64,000 bases of DNA from Acetobacteraceae bacterium. Its GTDB lineage: Bacteria; Pseudomonadota; Alphaproteobacteria; Acetobacterales; Acetobacteraceae. The position numbers and the translations under genes are program-made. Location: contig JAKFUL010000030.1 of NCBI GenBank assembly GCA_021732665.1, forward strand, positions 1-64,000, read 5' to 3'. This document shows positions 32,598-41,012 of the stretch, one piece after another; positions within the stretch are counted from its first letter, which is position 1; every line of letters starts with the position of its first letter. The notes beneath the pieces are model-generated. The model made no database searches and was not told the DNA's origin. It saw nothing but the letters and a program-made list of their open reading frames with translations.

Positions 32598-33188
32598 TCA
32601 GGCGGCCCCCTTCATGGCGTATTGCAGACGCTGCAACTTGGATTTGATGGAATTGTCGTAAAGGCGCGAGCCGATCCGGATGATCAGCCCACCCAATATG
32701 GTGGTGTCGACGGTTTCGCGCAGACGCACGCCGGAGAAGCCGGCCTCGGTGAGGCGGGCGGTGATCTGGGCGCGCTGGGTGTCGTTCAGCGCATGCGCGG
32801 TGGTGACGGCCGCGACCTGTTGGCCGCGCCGTTCGGCCAGCTTGGCGCCGAAGGCCGCGGCCACCTCGGCCAGATGGCTCAGCCGGCGGTTGTTGATCAG
32901 CACGCCCACCAGGTTGCGCACCTCGGTGCCGATGCCGGCGCGCTCGATGATGGCGAAGGCGCCGTGGCGCTGGTCGATCGCGGCCAGCCGCGGGTCGCCC
33001 ACGAAGAAGCGAAAGCCGGCATCCTGGCGCCAGAGGTCGAGCAGCGATTCGAGATCGCCGGCGATGCGGTCCAGCGCGCCCGGTTCCGTCCCGCGCAAGT
33101 CGTCGGCGATGCCCAGCAGTGCGAGCGCGTAACGCTCCGCCAGGCCCGTCGGGTTCGGCGCAATCATGGCGGAAGTGCTGTCAACCAC
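32598..33188 (-). CDS. atpH: ATP synthase F1 subunit delta
   Basis: About 196 residues. GLAERYALALLGIAD near the N-terminus and a C-terminal RVRETVDTTILGGLIIRIGSRLYDNSIKSKLQRL-like segment (here beginning GVRLRETVD) identify the OSCP/delta stalk subunit that ties F1 to the peripheral stator. The frame begins with GTG 33188 behind a weak CGGGA; an ATG at 33167 (MIAPNPTG) is an alternative start. It is the first gene of the F1 operon; the F0 genes are elsewhere, as usual in alphaproteobacteria. Confidence 0.92.
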   Translation of the reverse strand: MVDSTSAMIAPNPTGLAERYALALLGIADDLRGTEPGALDRIAGDLESLLDLWRQDAGFRFFVGDPRLAAIDQRHGAFAIIERAGIGTEVRNLVGVLINNRRLSHLAEVAAAFGAKLAERRGQQVAAVTTAHALNDTQRAQITARLTEAGFSGVRLRETVDTTILGGLIIRIGSRLYDNSIKSKLQRLQYAMKGAA

Positions 33189-33428
33189 TGGGTATTCCCG
33201 GATTCTGAAGCGGCGTGAGGCGGCGGAACGTGGCTCCGCAGCGGCGGCGCGGCCTTACCATGCTGTTACCAGCCCCGCAACCGAGGGGTTGCCGCCGGGG
33301 TCAAGAATCCCACAGCAATTCCGCCGCCTGGCCCCGAAGCAGGCGCGGCGTTAGGCCCGTGTTCACCCCGGCCGGTCATCCTGCGGCCAGCGGCGGCGCA
33401 TGGCAGCCCGCGCATAACGGGGCACGGC
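33189..33428. promoter_or_regulatory. Divergent region between atpH and motB
   Basis: This 240-base gene-free stretch must carry promoters for the F1 operon (minus) and motBA (plus). It holds a perfect small hairpin, GCAACC-GAGG-GGTTGC (33277-33292), and two GANTC sites (33201-33205 and 33305-33309). I could not identify a convincing -35/-10 pair on either strand. Confidence 0.4.
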
Positions 33429-34523
33429 ATGGCCAAGGGCAAGAAGGGCGAAGGCAACGTCATCGTCATCAAGCGGATCGAGGAAGGCGGCGGTGGCCAC
33501 CACGGCGGCGCCTGGAAGGTGGCCTATGCCGATTTCGTGACCGCGATGATGGCGTTCTTCCTGTTGATGTGGCTGCTCAACGCCACGACGGAACAGCAGA
33601 GGCGCGGCCTCGCGGATTACTTCAACCCGAGCAACGCCATGTCCTCCGGCTCCTCCGGCATGGGCTTGCCCTTTGGCGGCATGACGATCAACAGCGCCGG
33701 CAACATGTCGCGCGATGCCGGCTCCATCCGCCTCGAGCGCGGCCATCGCCCGACCCGTCTCGACATCGAGGATGACGAGGATGAGCTGGAAGCGCCGCCC
33801 ACCACCGCGCGGCGCGGCCCGCCGGGGCCGGAGGAGGAGAATCAGGCCACCGTCGCCCGCGCCCAGCCCGGCGCCCCGGCGGGCGAGCATCCACGCATGG
33901 GCGATCCTCAGCGCCAGGAGGGGCGCCAGGAGGGGCGCCGCGAGGGCGAGACGCGCGACGGCGAGGCGGCGCGGATGACCGATGCCTCTCTGCGCCTGGA
34001 ACTGGCGCGGCGCGAGCAGCAGGCCATGGAACAGGCGGCCGACGCGCTCCGCCAGGCCATCGGCGCCGATCCGGTGACCGCGGCGCTGGCCCGCCAGGTG
34101 AATGTGGAGATCACGCCCGAGGGGCTGCGCATCCAGCTGCTCGACGCCGATGGCCAGCCGATGTTCGCCAGCGGCAACGCCCAGCCCAATGATCGCACCC
34201 GGGCGCTGATCCGCGCCGTGGCGGTGGCCGCCGCCCGGCTGCCCAACCCCATCCAGATCACCGGCCATACCGACGCGACGCCCTTTCGCAACGAGGGGCG
34301 GGAGGGTCGCAGCAACTGGGAGCTTTCGGCCGAGCGCGCCAATGCCGCACGCCGCCTGCTGCTGGAAGCCGGCATTGCCGACGCAAGGATCCGCGGCGTC
34401 GCCGGCGCCGCCGACCGTGAGCTGCATCTGCCCGACCAGCCCAACGCGGCCGGCAACCGCCGCGTCGCCATCACCTTGCTGCGCCAGCTCGACGCGGCAC
34501 GGGCGACGGGGGCGCCGCGATGA
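33429..34523 (+). CDS. motB: Flagellar stator protein MotB
   Basis: 364 residues. A single N-terminal membrane helix carries the proton-binding Asp35 in VAYADFVTAMMAFFLLMWLL. A long low-complexity linker (about 95-190, rich in Arg, Glu, Pro and Gly) is followed by an OmpA-like peptidoglycan-binding domain (ITGHTDATPF, NWELSAERANAARRLLLEAG). It anchors the MotA/B proton channel to the cell wall. The order is motB before motA, with a 4-base overlap, the reverse of enterics. No other flagellar genes are in the window. Confidence 0.92.
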   Translation: MAKGKKGEGNVIVIKRIEEGGGGHHGGAWKVAYADFVTAMMAFFLLMWLLNATTEQQRRGLADYFNPSNAMSSGSSGMGLPFGGMTINSAGNMSRDAGSIRLERGHRPTRLDIEDDEDELEAPPTTARRGPPGPEEENQATVARAQPGAPAGEHPRMGDPQRQEGRQEGRREGETRDGEAARMTDASLRLELARREQQAMEQAADALRQAIGADPVTAALARQVNVEITPEGLRIQLLDADGQPMFASGNAQPNDRTRALIRAVAVAAARLPNPIQITGHTDATPFRNEGREGRSNWELSAERANAARRLLLEAGIADARIRGVAGAADRELHLPDQPNAAGNRRVAITLLRQLDAARATGAPR

Positions 34524-35386
34524 CCACGATCGGCGGCTTCATCTTCCTGCTCGTGACCGTGTTCGGCGGCTACACGATTGCCGGCGGCAAGTTCGGCATC
34601 ATCATGAAGTCACTACCCTATGAAATGCTCATGATCGGCGGCGCCGCCATCGGCACGTTTATCATGGCGAATTCGGTTCACGACATTAAGCACACGCTGG
34701 CCGCTTTTGGAAAAATCATCAAGGGCAGCCGTTTTCACAAGGAAGACTACACCTCGCTGCTCTCGTTGTTGTATTACTTCGTGCGTCTGGCGCAGACCAA
34801 GGGCGCCATGGCGTTGGAACCGCATATTGAAAAGCCCGAGGAAAGTGCCGCCTTCAACAACTTTCCCAAGATCGCCGGCGACCATCACGCGGTGGTGCTG
34901 ATTTGCGATTATCTGCGCATGGTCGGGATGAACGCCGATGACCCGCATCAGATCGAAGACACCATGTCCAAGGAATTGAAGAAAATGAAGGAGGAGGAGA
35001 TGCACCCCTCCCACGCCATGCAATCCATGGCCGATGCGCTGCCGGCGCTGGGCATCGTCGCCGCCGTGCTGGGCGTCATCAAGACCATGGCGTCGATCGA
35101 TCAGCCGCCCGCGGTCCTCGGCAGCCTGATCGGCGGCGCGCTGGTGGGCACGTTTCTGGGCGTGTTGCTGGCCTATGGGCTGATGGGCCCCATGGCCACG
35201 CGCCTCAAGGGCGTGGTGGATGAGGAAGCACTCTATTACGAGGTCATCCGCGCCGTGCTCGTCGCCCATCTGCACGGCAATGCGCCCCAGGTGAGTGTGG
35301 AGACCGGCCGCAAGGTCGCCCCCACCTCGCTGATGCCCAGCTTCCAGGAGCTGGAGGTCTCGCTCCAGGAATTGTCGATCGCCTAG
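34520..35386 (+). CDS. motA: Flagellar motor stator protein MotA
   Basis: 288 residues with four membrane segments: two near the N-terminus (IGGFIFLLVTVFGGYTIAGG and the MLMIGGAAIGTFIMA region) and two late (ALPALGIVAAVLGVIKTMASID, LIGGALVGTFLGVLLAYGLMGPMA). The cytoplasmic loop between them contacts the rotor. It couples proton flow to flagellar rotation. The TAG stop is completed by the first G of the inserted 162-bp element. Removing the element and one TA would still leave TAG, so the insertion is silent for the protein. Confidence 0.93.
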   Translation: MTTIGGFIFLLVTVFGGYTIAGGKFGIIMKSLPYEMLMIGGAAIGTFIMANSVHDIKHTLAAFGKIIKGSRFHKEDYTSLLSLLYYFVRLAQTKGAMALEPHIEKPEESAAFNNFPKIAGDHHAVVLICDYLRMVGMNADDPHQIEDTMSKELKKMKEEEMHPSHAMQSMADALPALGIVAAVLGVIKTMASIDQPPAVLGSLIGGALVGTFLGVLLAYGLMGPMATRLKGVVDEEALYYEVIRAVLVAHLHGNAPQVSVETGRKVAPTSLMPSFQELEVSLQELSIA

Positions 35387-35547
35387 GGCCTGTGGACAAT
35401 TGGCCTGCGGGCGCGTTCAGCGGTGCTTTTCCGCCCCTGGTGCGTTGTCATGCCGCGCCGATGGAAAGCCATCGCCGCGTCATTCCGCCTGCCAGGGACG
35501 AAAAATCACTCGCTGACCGCATCCCGGTGCCAAATGTCCACAGGCCC
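35386..35547 (-). mobile_element. 162-bp palindromic MITE-like element, copy 2 (inverted)
   Basis: Identical over 162 bases to the reverse complement of 126-287, with TA on both sides (35384-35385 and 35548-35549). The same GGGCCTGTGGACA termini and central 6-bp hairpin are present. It sits at the motA stop codon, whose final G is the first base of the element. Because it folds into one long hairpin immediately after motA, it could act as a transcription terminator or 3' RNA shield; this is untested. Confidence 0.87.
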
Positions 35548-35549
35548 TA

Positions 35550-35639
35550 GACCACGCTGCGTTCACTCCGCGTGGTCTGGCCATTGCCGAGGGAATGATT
35601 CAGCTTTTTCGGCGATTCCGCCTCAACGCATCATTCCCT
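35550..35639. repeat. Two adjacent intergenic hairpins beside MITE copy 2
   Basis: The first is GACCACGC, a 12-base loop, then GCGTGGTC (35550-35557 with 35570-35577). The second is AGGGAATGAT (35590-35599) with ATCATTCCCT (35630-35639). Neither is followed by a T-run. They lie between the ends of motA and the lytic transglycosylase, and may be another dispersed repeat or a bidirectional terminator. Confidence 0.55.
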
Positions 35640-35658
35640 AAGCCGGGGTGGCCGAGGC

Positions 35659-36612
35659 CTACAGCGCCTCGGCGGAGGCGTAGCGGAAATGCGCCGCGCC
35701 GTTGCGCCGGGTGCGGTCCGCCCGGCCGGAGTCGCAATTGTATTCGCTGAACAGGTGGCTGTCGGGCTGGGTGATCTCCAGCTTGGCGCGCACCCGGCAG
35801 ACCAGCCCGGCCGTAGCCCGGGGGCTGCCGCCATGCCAGCGCCGCAGCGCTTCCGCCCAGCCCAGCTCCTGGCCCCAGCGCGCCATCAGCCCGCCGGCCC
35901 AATCGGCCGAAAGCCGGGCATCGAGCGGCCAGGTCTCGCCACGGGCATGCACCCTGGCGTTCACCTGCATGCAGCCCGCCATCACGCTGCGCCGGGCCGA
36001 GGCGGCGCGCAGCAACGCGGCCGCGGCCTCCGGGCTTTGCGGAAACACCGCGCGGCCGCCGATATTCATCGCATAGGCGTGCAGCCCGCTTTCAGACAGC
36101 GCGATGGCGGTGAGCAGCCCCGCCGGCAGGCCGTGCACATTCTCGGCCCGGCGGGTGGCCTCCAGGCAGGCGGCGCGGGGCGAGCCCTGGAAGACCGCGC
36201 TGCTGATCATGGCGCCGGTCGCCACCGGCCGGAAATCGCTGGCATGGTCGGGCAGGCGCGGCGCCGTGGCCAGGCTGTTGCGGCTGTGGCGCGCGCGTCC
36301 TTGCGCATGCTGGCGGCCGCGCGGCGCGGCGCGGTTGACGGAGGTACGACCGGCGCGGCCGGCGGCGTTCTGCGCCCGGCGGCTTGCGGTGGAGGTGGAG
36401 GGGCTCGTGCCCCGCTCGGCGGCCTGGCGCACGGTGCTGGCGCTGCGCGCCTCGGCCGGCGCGGCGCCGACCATCACAGGCCCGCAGGCCAGGGCCATGA
36501 CGAGTGTCATCATCGCGATGCCCGCGCCAGCAACCGGAGGTTCCGAGGCGCGGGGTTGAAGGGCCGGGTGGCGCAGCCCTTGGGGGGGCAGCGGAGCAAT
36601 CTCGGTCATCAT
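35659..36612 (-). CDS. Lytic transglycosylase-like protein
   Basis: About 317 residues from ATG 36612 (MMTEIAPLPP). A hydrophobic segment at about 28-50 is a signal or anchor. An Arg/Ala/Ser-rich linker (about 55-115) precedes an SLT-type domain with LLTAIALSESGLHAYAMN (catalytic Glu about 174) and a later MAGCMQVNARVHA. Muralytic enzymes of this kind open peptidoglycan for secretion or flagellar assembly. It is convergent with motBA, across the mobile element and hairpins; a flagellar role is only suggested by proximity. Confidence 0.75.
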   Translation of the reverse strand: MMTEIAPLPPQGLRHPALQPRASEPPVAGAGIAMMTLVMALACGPVMVGAAPAEARSASTVRQAAERGTSPSTSTASRRAQNAAGRAGRTSVNRAAPRGRQHAQGRARHSRNSLATAPRLPDHASDFRPVATGAMISSAVFQGSPRAACLEATRRAENVHGLPAGLLTAIALSESGLHAYAMNIGGRAVFPQSPEAAAALLRAASARRSVMAGCMQVNARVHARGETWPLDARLSADWAGGLMARWGQELGWAEALRRWHGGSPRATAGLVCRVRAKLEITQPDSHLFSEYNCDSGRADRTRRNGAAHFRYASAEAL

Positions 36613-36719
36613 GAAATACTCGGTAGCATGGCGTGAAGACCATAGGCAACCCACGGCCCTTCCGCCCCCTCCCCGCCGCCGATGGAAGCGCCCATGTTCA
36701 GGCCCTTCGGGAGGACCAG

Positions 36720-37688
36720 ATGCGGGTTTCCAGACGCGAGCTGGCGGGGTTGTCGGCGGCGATTCCGGCGCGGGTCTTGGCCGGCGCGGCGCCGCCCTGC
36801 GTGCTGGTCGTGCCCTTCTCGGCCGGTGGTTCGGCGGATATGGCGGCGCGGGCGCTGGCCCGACACGCGCCGGCGCTGCTGCCGGGGGAGCCCGCCATCA
36901 CGGTGGAGAACCGGGCAGGGGCCTCGGGCGCGGTCGGCACCCTGGCCGTCAGCCGGGCGGCGCCGGATGGCCGGCTGTTGCTGCTGGCCCGGGTCGGCTC
37001 CTCGGCCATCCTGCCCGCGCTGGACAGCCGCACGCCCTTCGCCTGGGATGATTTCACCTTTCTCGGCCTGCTCGATGAAAACCCCTTCGTGCTGGCGGTG
37101 CGCGCCGATGCGCCCTGGCAGGATCCGTCACAGCTGGTGGCCGCGCTGCGCGATGCCCCGGGCCAGCTGATCTTCGCCACCTCCGGCCCCACCACCATCC
37201 TGGATCTGGGCGTGCGGCAGTTCTTCGTCGCCGCGGGGCTGGAACTGGACGCCGCCACCGCCCTGGTGCTGCGCGGCGGGGGTGAGGCGGTGCAGGCCCT
37301 GCTGGAGGGCCGGGCGCAGTTCATCGGCAACAACCTGCCCGACCTGGCGGAGGCACTGCGCGCCGGCACCGTCCGGCCGCTGGCCATCTCAGGCGCCACG
37401 AGGCTGGCCGATTTCCCGCAGGTGCCGACGATGCGCGAGGCAGGCTTTCCGGCCTTGGAGCCCCTGACCGGCTGGAGCGCCCTGGCCGGCCCGCCCGGCC
37501 TGCCGGCCGAGATCGTCCAGGCCTGGTCCGCGGCGCTGGCCCGGCTGGGCCAGAGCCCCGCCTGGCTGGAGGAGGTGGCGCGCCAGGGCAGCCAGCCCAG
37601 GCTGCTGCCGCCTGAGGCGACGCGCGCATATGTCGGCGCCCAGGTCACGCTGTATCGCGAATTGGGGCGACGCCTGGGGCTGGTCTGA
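36720..37688 (+). CDS. Bug-family (TTT) periplasmic binding protein 2
   Basis: 322 residues from ATG 36720, set by a GGGAGG Shine-Dalgarno. Signal region RRELAGLSAAIPARVLAGAA, then CVLVVPFSAGGSADMAARALA, TVENRAGASGAVGTLAVSRAAPDG, LRGGGEAVQALLEGRAQFIGNNLPDLA and VPTMREAGFPAL, all Bug landmarks. No TctAB membrane partners are adjacent. It is divergent from the transglycosylase and followed tail-to-tail by the RraA-like gene. Confidence 0.83.
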   Translation: MRVSRRELAGLSAAIPARVLAGAAPPCVLVVPFSAGGSADMAARALARHAPALLPGEPAITVENRAGASGAVGTLAVSRAAPDGRLLLLARVGSSAILPALDSRTPFAWDDFTFLGLLDENPFVLAVRADAPWQDPSQLVAALRDAPGQLIFATSGPTTILDLGVRQFFVAAGLELDAATALVLRGGGEAVQALLEGRAQFIGNNLPDLAEALRAGTVRPLAISGATRLADFPQVPTMREAGFPALEPLTGWSALAGPPGLPAEIVQAWSAALARLGQSPAWLEEVARQGSQPRLLPPEATRAYVGAQVTLYRELGRRLGLV

Positions 37689-37696
37689 GCCCGCCG

Positions 37697-38374
37697 CTAA
37701 TCCAGCCCCGAGCAGCCCAGGCGGCGCAGGCTCGCATCCACCCAGGCCGGGTCATGCGTGCCGGCCAGGATATTGGCCATCTGCACCTGCTCGGCCGCCT
37801 GCTTGGCCTGGGTCGCCTTCAGCACCTCGTCCAGATCGGCGAAGGGCACGCAGACCAGCCCATCCTCATCGCCCAGGATCAGGTCGCCCGGCTCGATCAC
37901 CATGCCATCCAGCGCCACCGTGCAATTGATTTCGCCCGGCCCGTCCTTGTAGGGGCCGCGATGGGTGACGCCGGCGGCATAGACCGGGAAATCATGCGCC
38001 GCGATCCAGCCGGCATCGCGGATGGCGCCGTTCAGCACGATGCCCGCCAGCCCCGCCTTGATCATCGACGAGGCCATCAATTCGCCGATCAACGCATTGG
38101 TGAGATCGCCGCCGCCATCCACCACGATGACATCGCCGGGCTTCGCGAGCTGGATGGATTTGTGGATCATCAGATTGTCGCCGGGCCGGGTCTTCACCGT
38201 CAGCGCGGGGCCCGCCAGCACGGAACCCTTGTGCATGGGCCGCAGCCGCGGCCCGCCGGCCGCCATGCGCGACATGCAGTCACTGACATTGGCCACGGGC
38301 AAAGCGCGGAACGCCTCGACCATGGCAGGGGACGCGGCACGGGTTCTGCGATGGATGGCGAAGCCGACGGGCAT
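37697..38374 (-). CDS. RraA-family aldolase/decarboxylase-like protein
   Basis: 225 residues. Family blocks are VANVSDCMSRM, MHKGSVLAGPALTVKTRPGDNLMIHKSI, GDVIVVDGGGD, GIVLNGAIRDAG (G-x-x-R-D metal and substrate site) and PGDLILGDEDGLVCVPF. The family includes 4-hydroxy-4-methyl-2-oxoglutarate/4-carboxy-4-hydroxy-2-oxoadipate aldolases of aromatic catabolism as well as RraA. The surrounding catabolic genes favour an aldolase role over RNase E inhibition; this is inference. Divergent from the SMP-30 gene. Confidence 0.82.
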   Translation of the reverse strand: MPVGFAIHRRTRAASPAMVEAFRALPVANVSDCMSRMAAGGPRLRPMHKGSVLAGPALTVKTRPGDNLMIHKSIQLAKPGDVIVVDGGGDLTNALIGELMASSMIKAGLAGIVLNGAIRDAGWIAAHDFPVYAAGVTHRGPYKDGPGEINCTVALDGMVIEPGDLILGDEDGLVCVPFADLDEVLKATQAKQAAEQVQMANILAGTHDPAWVDASLRRLGCSGLD

Positions 38375-38429
38375 GGGGTTTCCTCCTCAATGCCTCCATC
38401 CTAGACCAACCCGGGAACAAGGAAATGCC

Positions 38430-39317
38430 ATGAGCTTCTTCGCACCGCCGCGCCGGGTCGAGACCAGCCTCTTCACCCGGCTGCCCGACCGGTTCCGCAA
38501 GCTGGTGCCCAGCGCCTGGGCGGAATGGAACCGCGCCGGCAAGCCGGTGGATTCCTTCCTCGAAGGCCCGGTCTTCGACCAGCACGGCAACCTGCTGGTC
38601 ACCGACATTCCCTTCGGCCGGATTTTCCGCATCTCCCCCGCCGGCGAATGGGAATTGCTGCTGCAATACGAGGGCTGGCCCAACGGCATGAAGCAGGGGC
38701 CGGATGGCCGCTTCGTCATCACCGATTACCGCCACGGCCTGCTCAGCTTCGACGCCGAAACCCGCGCCATCACGCCGCTGCTGGAAAGCGCCCGCAGCGA
38801 AGGCTTCAAGGGCGTCAATGACCTCTGCTTCGGCGCCGATGGCTCCATCTTCTTCACCGATCAGGGCCAGACCGGGCTGCATGACCCCACGGGCCGGGTC
38901 TATCGCCTCTGGCCCGATGGCCGCCTGGAAAAGCTGATCGACACCATTCCCAGCCCGAACGGCATCGTGGTGGCGCCCGACCTGTCCTTCGTGCTTGTCG
39001 CGGTGACGCGGGCCAACCAGATCTGGCGCCTGCCGCTGCACCGCGACGGCAGCGTGACCAAGGCCGGCATTTTCTCGCACCTGCATGGCGGGGTCTCCGG
39101 CCCCGATGGCATGGCGCTGGACGCGTCCGGCAATCTGCTTGTGGCGCATGCCGGTTTCGGCACGGTGTGGATGCTCTCGCCCCGCGCCGAGCCGCTGCTG
39201 CGCATCGCCAGCTCCGCCGGCTGGAACACAACCAACCTCGCCCTGCGCGATGGCGCCGCCTTCATCACCGAAAGCGAGACCGGCTCGATCCTGAAGGCCG
39301 AGCTCAGCGCCCCTTGA
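38430..39317 (+). CDS. SMP-30/gluconolactonase-like protein
   Basis: 295 residues from ATG 38430, with an AAGGA upstream. Beta-propeller signatures of SMP-30/LRE proteins are EGPVFDQHGNLLVTDIPFGRIFRISP, GPDGRFVITDYRHGLLSFD, GVNDLCFGADGSIFFTDQ, SPNGIVVAPD and GPDGMALDASGNLLVAH. Glu in EGP, Asn in SPNG or VNDL and Asp in GPDG are the usual divalent metal ligands. It likely opens a lactone. The 3' end overlaps the convergent crotonase gene by 14 bases. Confidence 0.85.
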   Translation: MSFFAPPRRVETSLFTRLPDRFRKLVPSAWAEWNRAGKPVDSFLEGPVFDQHGNLLVTDIPFGRIFRISPAGEWELLLQYEGWPNGMKQGPDGRFVITDYRHGLLSFDAETRAITPLLESARSEGFKGVNDLCFGADGSIFFTDQGQTGLHDPTGRVYRLWPDGRLEKLIDTIPSPNGIVVAPDLSFVLVAVTRANQIWRLPLHRDGSVTKAGIFSHLHGGVSGPDGMALDASGNLLVAHAGFGTVWMLSPRAEPLLRIASSAGWNTTNLALRDGAAFITESETGSILKAELSAP

Positions 39318-40071
39318 AGACGGGCGTGCGCTTTTCCGCGAAGGCGCGCTGAGCCTCCCGCGTGTCCTCGGTGCGGGAGAGTGCCACGGTCTGCGACTGC
39401 TCGAAGCGGTAGCCGTCGCGAAGCGGCATTTCCTCCGTCGTGGCGAAGGATTTTTTCGCCGCGCGGATGGCGAGCGGCACCTTGCCCGCGATCTCGGCGG
39501 CAATGCCGCGCGCGGTCGGCAGCAGCTCCGACCCCGGGACGCAATAGCTGGCGGCGTTCATTCTGTAGAGTTCCGGCCCTGTGATCCGTCGCGCGGAAAA
39601 AATCATCAGCCGCGCGTCGGAGGGGCTGAAATGCCTGAGCGTATGCCGCACGCCGCCGGCCAGCCCGACATCCACCTCGGTCATCGACAGGAAGGCATCC
39701 TCGCTGACCACCAGGATATCGCAGCACAGCGCCATGACGCAGCCGGCGCCGATCGCCGCGCCATTGACCGCGGCGATCACCGGCTTCTCGCATTCCATGA
39801 TCGCGTCGAAGGCGGCGCGCACCAGGCGGTTATGCGCGGGGTAAATGCCGGGCTCGGCGGTCGGCCGCTCCTTCAGATCGGCGCCGGCGGAGAAGGCGCG
39901 GCCGGCGCCGGTGAGGATGATGGCGCGGACGTCGTCGCGGTCATGCAACTCGTCGAAGAGGGCCACGCATTCCTGGCGGAATTTTCGATTCTGCGCATTC
40001 ACCGGCGGGCGGTTCAGGGTGATCGTGGCGACGAAATCCGCCACCTCCAGCTCGAAACATTCCATGCTCAT
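39304..40071 (-). CDS. Enoyl-CoA hydratase/isomerase (crotonase) family protein
   Basis: 255 residues from ATG 40071 (MSMECFELEVADFVATITLNRPPVNAQN). Crotonase marks are SAGADLKERP for the oxyanion hole, AAVNGAAIGAGCVMALCCDILV and SMTEVDVGLAGGVRHTLR. The first catalytic Glu of classical hydratases (GGGCELA) is replaced here by Val (GAGCVMA), while the second (TEVDVGL) is kept, so it may be an isomerase or another crotonase rather than a true hydratase. It is the last gene of a six-gene operon, overlapping the preceding Bug gene by 4 bases. Confidence 0.87.
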   Translation of the reverse strand: MSMECFELEVADFVATITLNRPPVNAQNRKFRQECVALFDELHDRDDVRAIILTGAGRAFSAGADLKERPTAEPGIYPAHNRLVRAAFDAIMECEKPVIAAVNGAAIGAGCVMALCCDILVVSEDAFLSMTEVDVGLAGGVRHTLRHFSPSDARLMIFSARRITGPELYRMNAASYCVPGSELLPTARGIAAEIAGKVPLAIRAAKKSFATTEEMPLRDGYRFEQSQTVALSRTEDTREAQRAFAEKRTPVFKGR

Positions 40072-41012
40072 TCCGCCCTGATATTCGCCGCGCGAATCAC
40101 GTCCCGCCAGCGCGCGCTTTCGGCGGCGATGATGGCCGCGAGCTCCTCCGGCGTGCCGCTCATCGGCTCCTCGCCCAGCGCCTCCATCCGGGCGCGGAAA
40201 CCCGCGTCGCGCAGCACCTGGTTGAAGCCGGCATTGAGCCGGTTGATCACCGCCGCCGGCGTGCCCGCGGGGGACGCGATATAGTTGAAGGGCGAGGCAT
40301 CGAAGCCCGGCAAAGTCTCGGCAATGGCCGGAATTTCCGGCACGAGGGGCGAGCGTGTGGGCGTGGAAACCCCCAAGGCACGCAGCCGCCCATCGCGCCC
40401 ATGCGGCAGCAGGATGGAGAGCGTGTCGATCGCCATCTGCACATTGCCGGCGATCAGCTCCGTGGTGGCCGGCCCGGTGCCGCGATAGGGCACATGCAGC
40501 AGGTCCACCCCCGCCAGGAACTTGAACATCTCCCCCGCCAGATGGCTCGAAGCGCCCACGCCGGAGGAGGCGAAGGCCAGCGCCCCCGGCCTTGCCCGCG
40601 CCAGCGCCACGAGTTCCGCCACGCTCGTGGCCGGCACGGAGGGGTGAACGCACAACAGGTTCGGCGCCCGTTTCACGCTGACCACCGGCGCGAAATCGGC
40701 GACCGGGTCATAGGGCAGGCTGCGCATGAGGTGCGGGTTGATGATCTGCGGCCCCGGCGTGCCGTAGAGCAGGGTCAGCCCATCCGGCGCCGCCCGCGCC
40801 ACGATCTGCGCCCCCAGCGTGGCGCCGCCGCCGGGTCGGTTCTCCACGATGATGGTCTGGCCGAGAGCGGCACCAACCGGCTCGGCCAGCATGCGCGCCG
40901 TCTGGTCGGCCGAACCGCCGGCGGCGAAGGGCACGATGAGGCGGATGCTGCGGCTTTGCGCCAATGCCGGCGTGGCCAGGCAGGCGAGGAAAAGACGGCG
41001 ATGCATGATCAT
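40068..41012 (-). CDS. Bug-family (TTT) periplasmic binding protein 3
   Basis: 314 residues with a signal peptide MIMHRRLFLACLATPALAQS. Bug landmarks: IRLIVPFAAGGSADQTARMLA, VENRPGGGATLGAQIVARAAPDG, ASSGVGASSHLAGEMF, LHVPYRGTGPATTELIAGNVQM and PEIPAIAETLPGF. It is adjacent to and overlaps another Bug gene (ATGA), both inside the six-gene catabolic operon, so it probably binds the substrate or a related carboxylate. An ATG two codons in (41006) is an alternative start. Confidence 0.88.
   Translation of the reverse strand: MIMHRRLFLACLATPALAQSRSIRLIVPFAAGGSADQTARMLAEPVGAALGQTIIVENRPGGGATLGAQIVARAAPDGLTLLYGTPGPQIINPHLMRSLPYDPVADFAPVVSVKRAPNLLCVHPSVPATSVAELVALARARPGALAFASSGVGASSHLAGEMFKFLAGVDLLHVPYRGTGPATTELIAGNVQMAIDTLSILLPHGRDGRLRALGVSTPTRSPLVPEIPAIAETLPGFDASPFNYIASPAGTPAAVINRLNAGFNQVLRDAGFRARMEALGEEPMSGTPEELAAIIAAESARWRDVIRAANIRAE

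Noticed and set aside
39304-40653. Longer crotonase frame starting at 40653
   Set aside because: The extra N-terminus lies inside the Bug 3 gene in another frame and is not crotonase-like; ATG 40071 gives the family start and an ATGA overlap.
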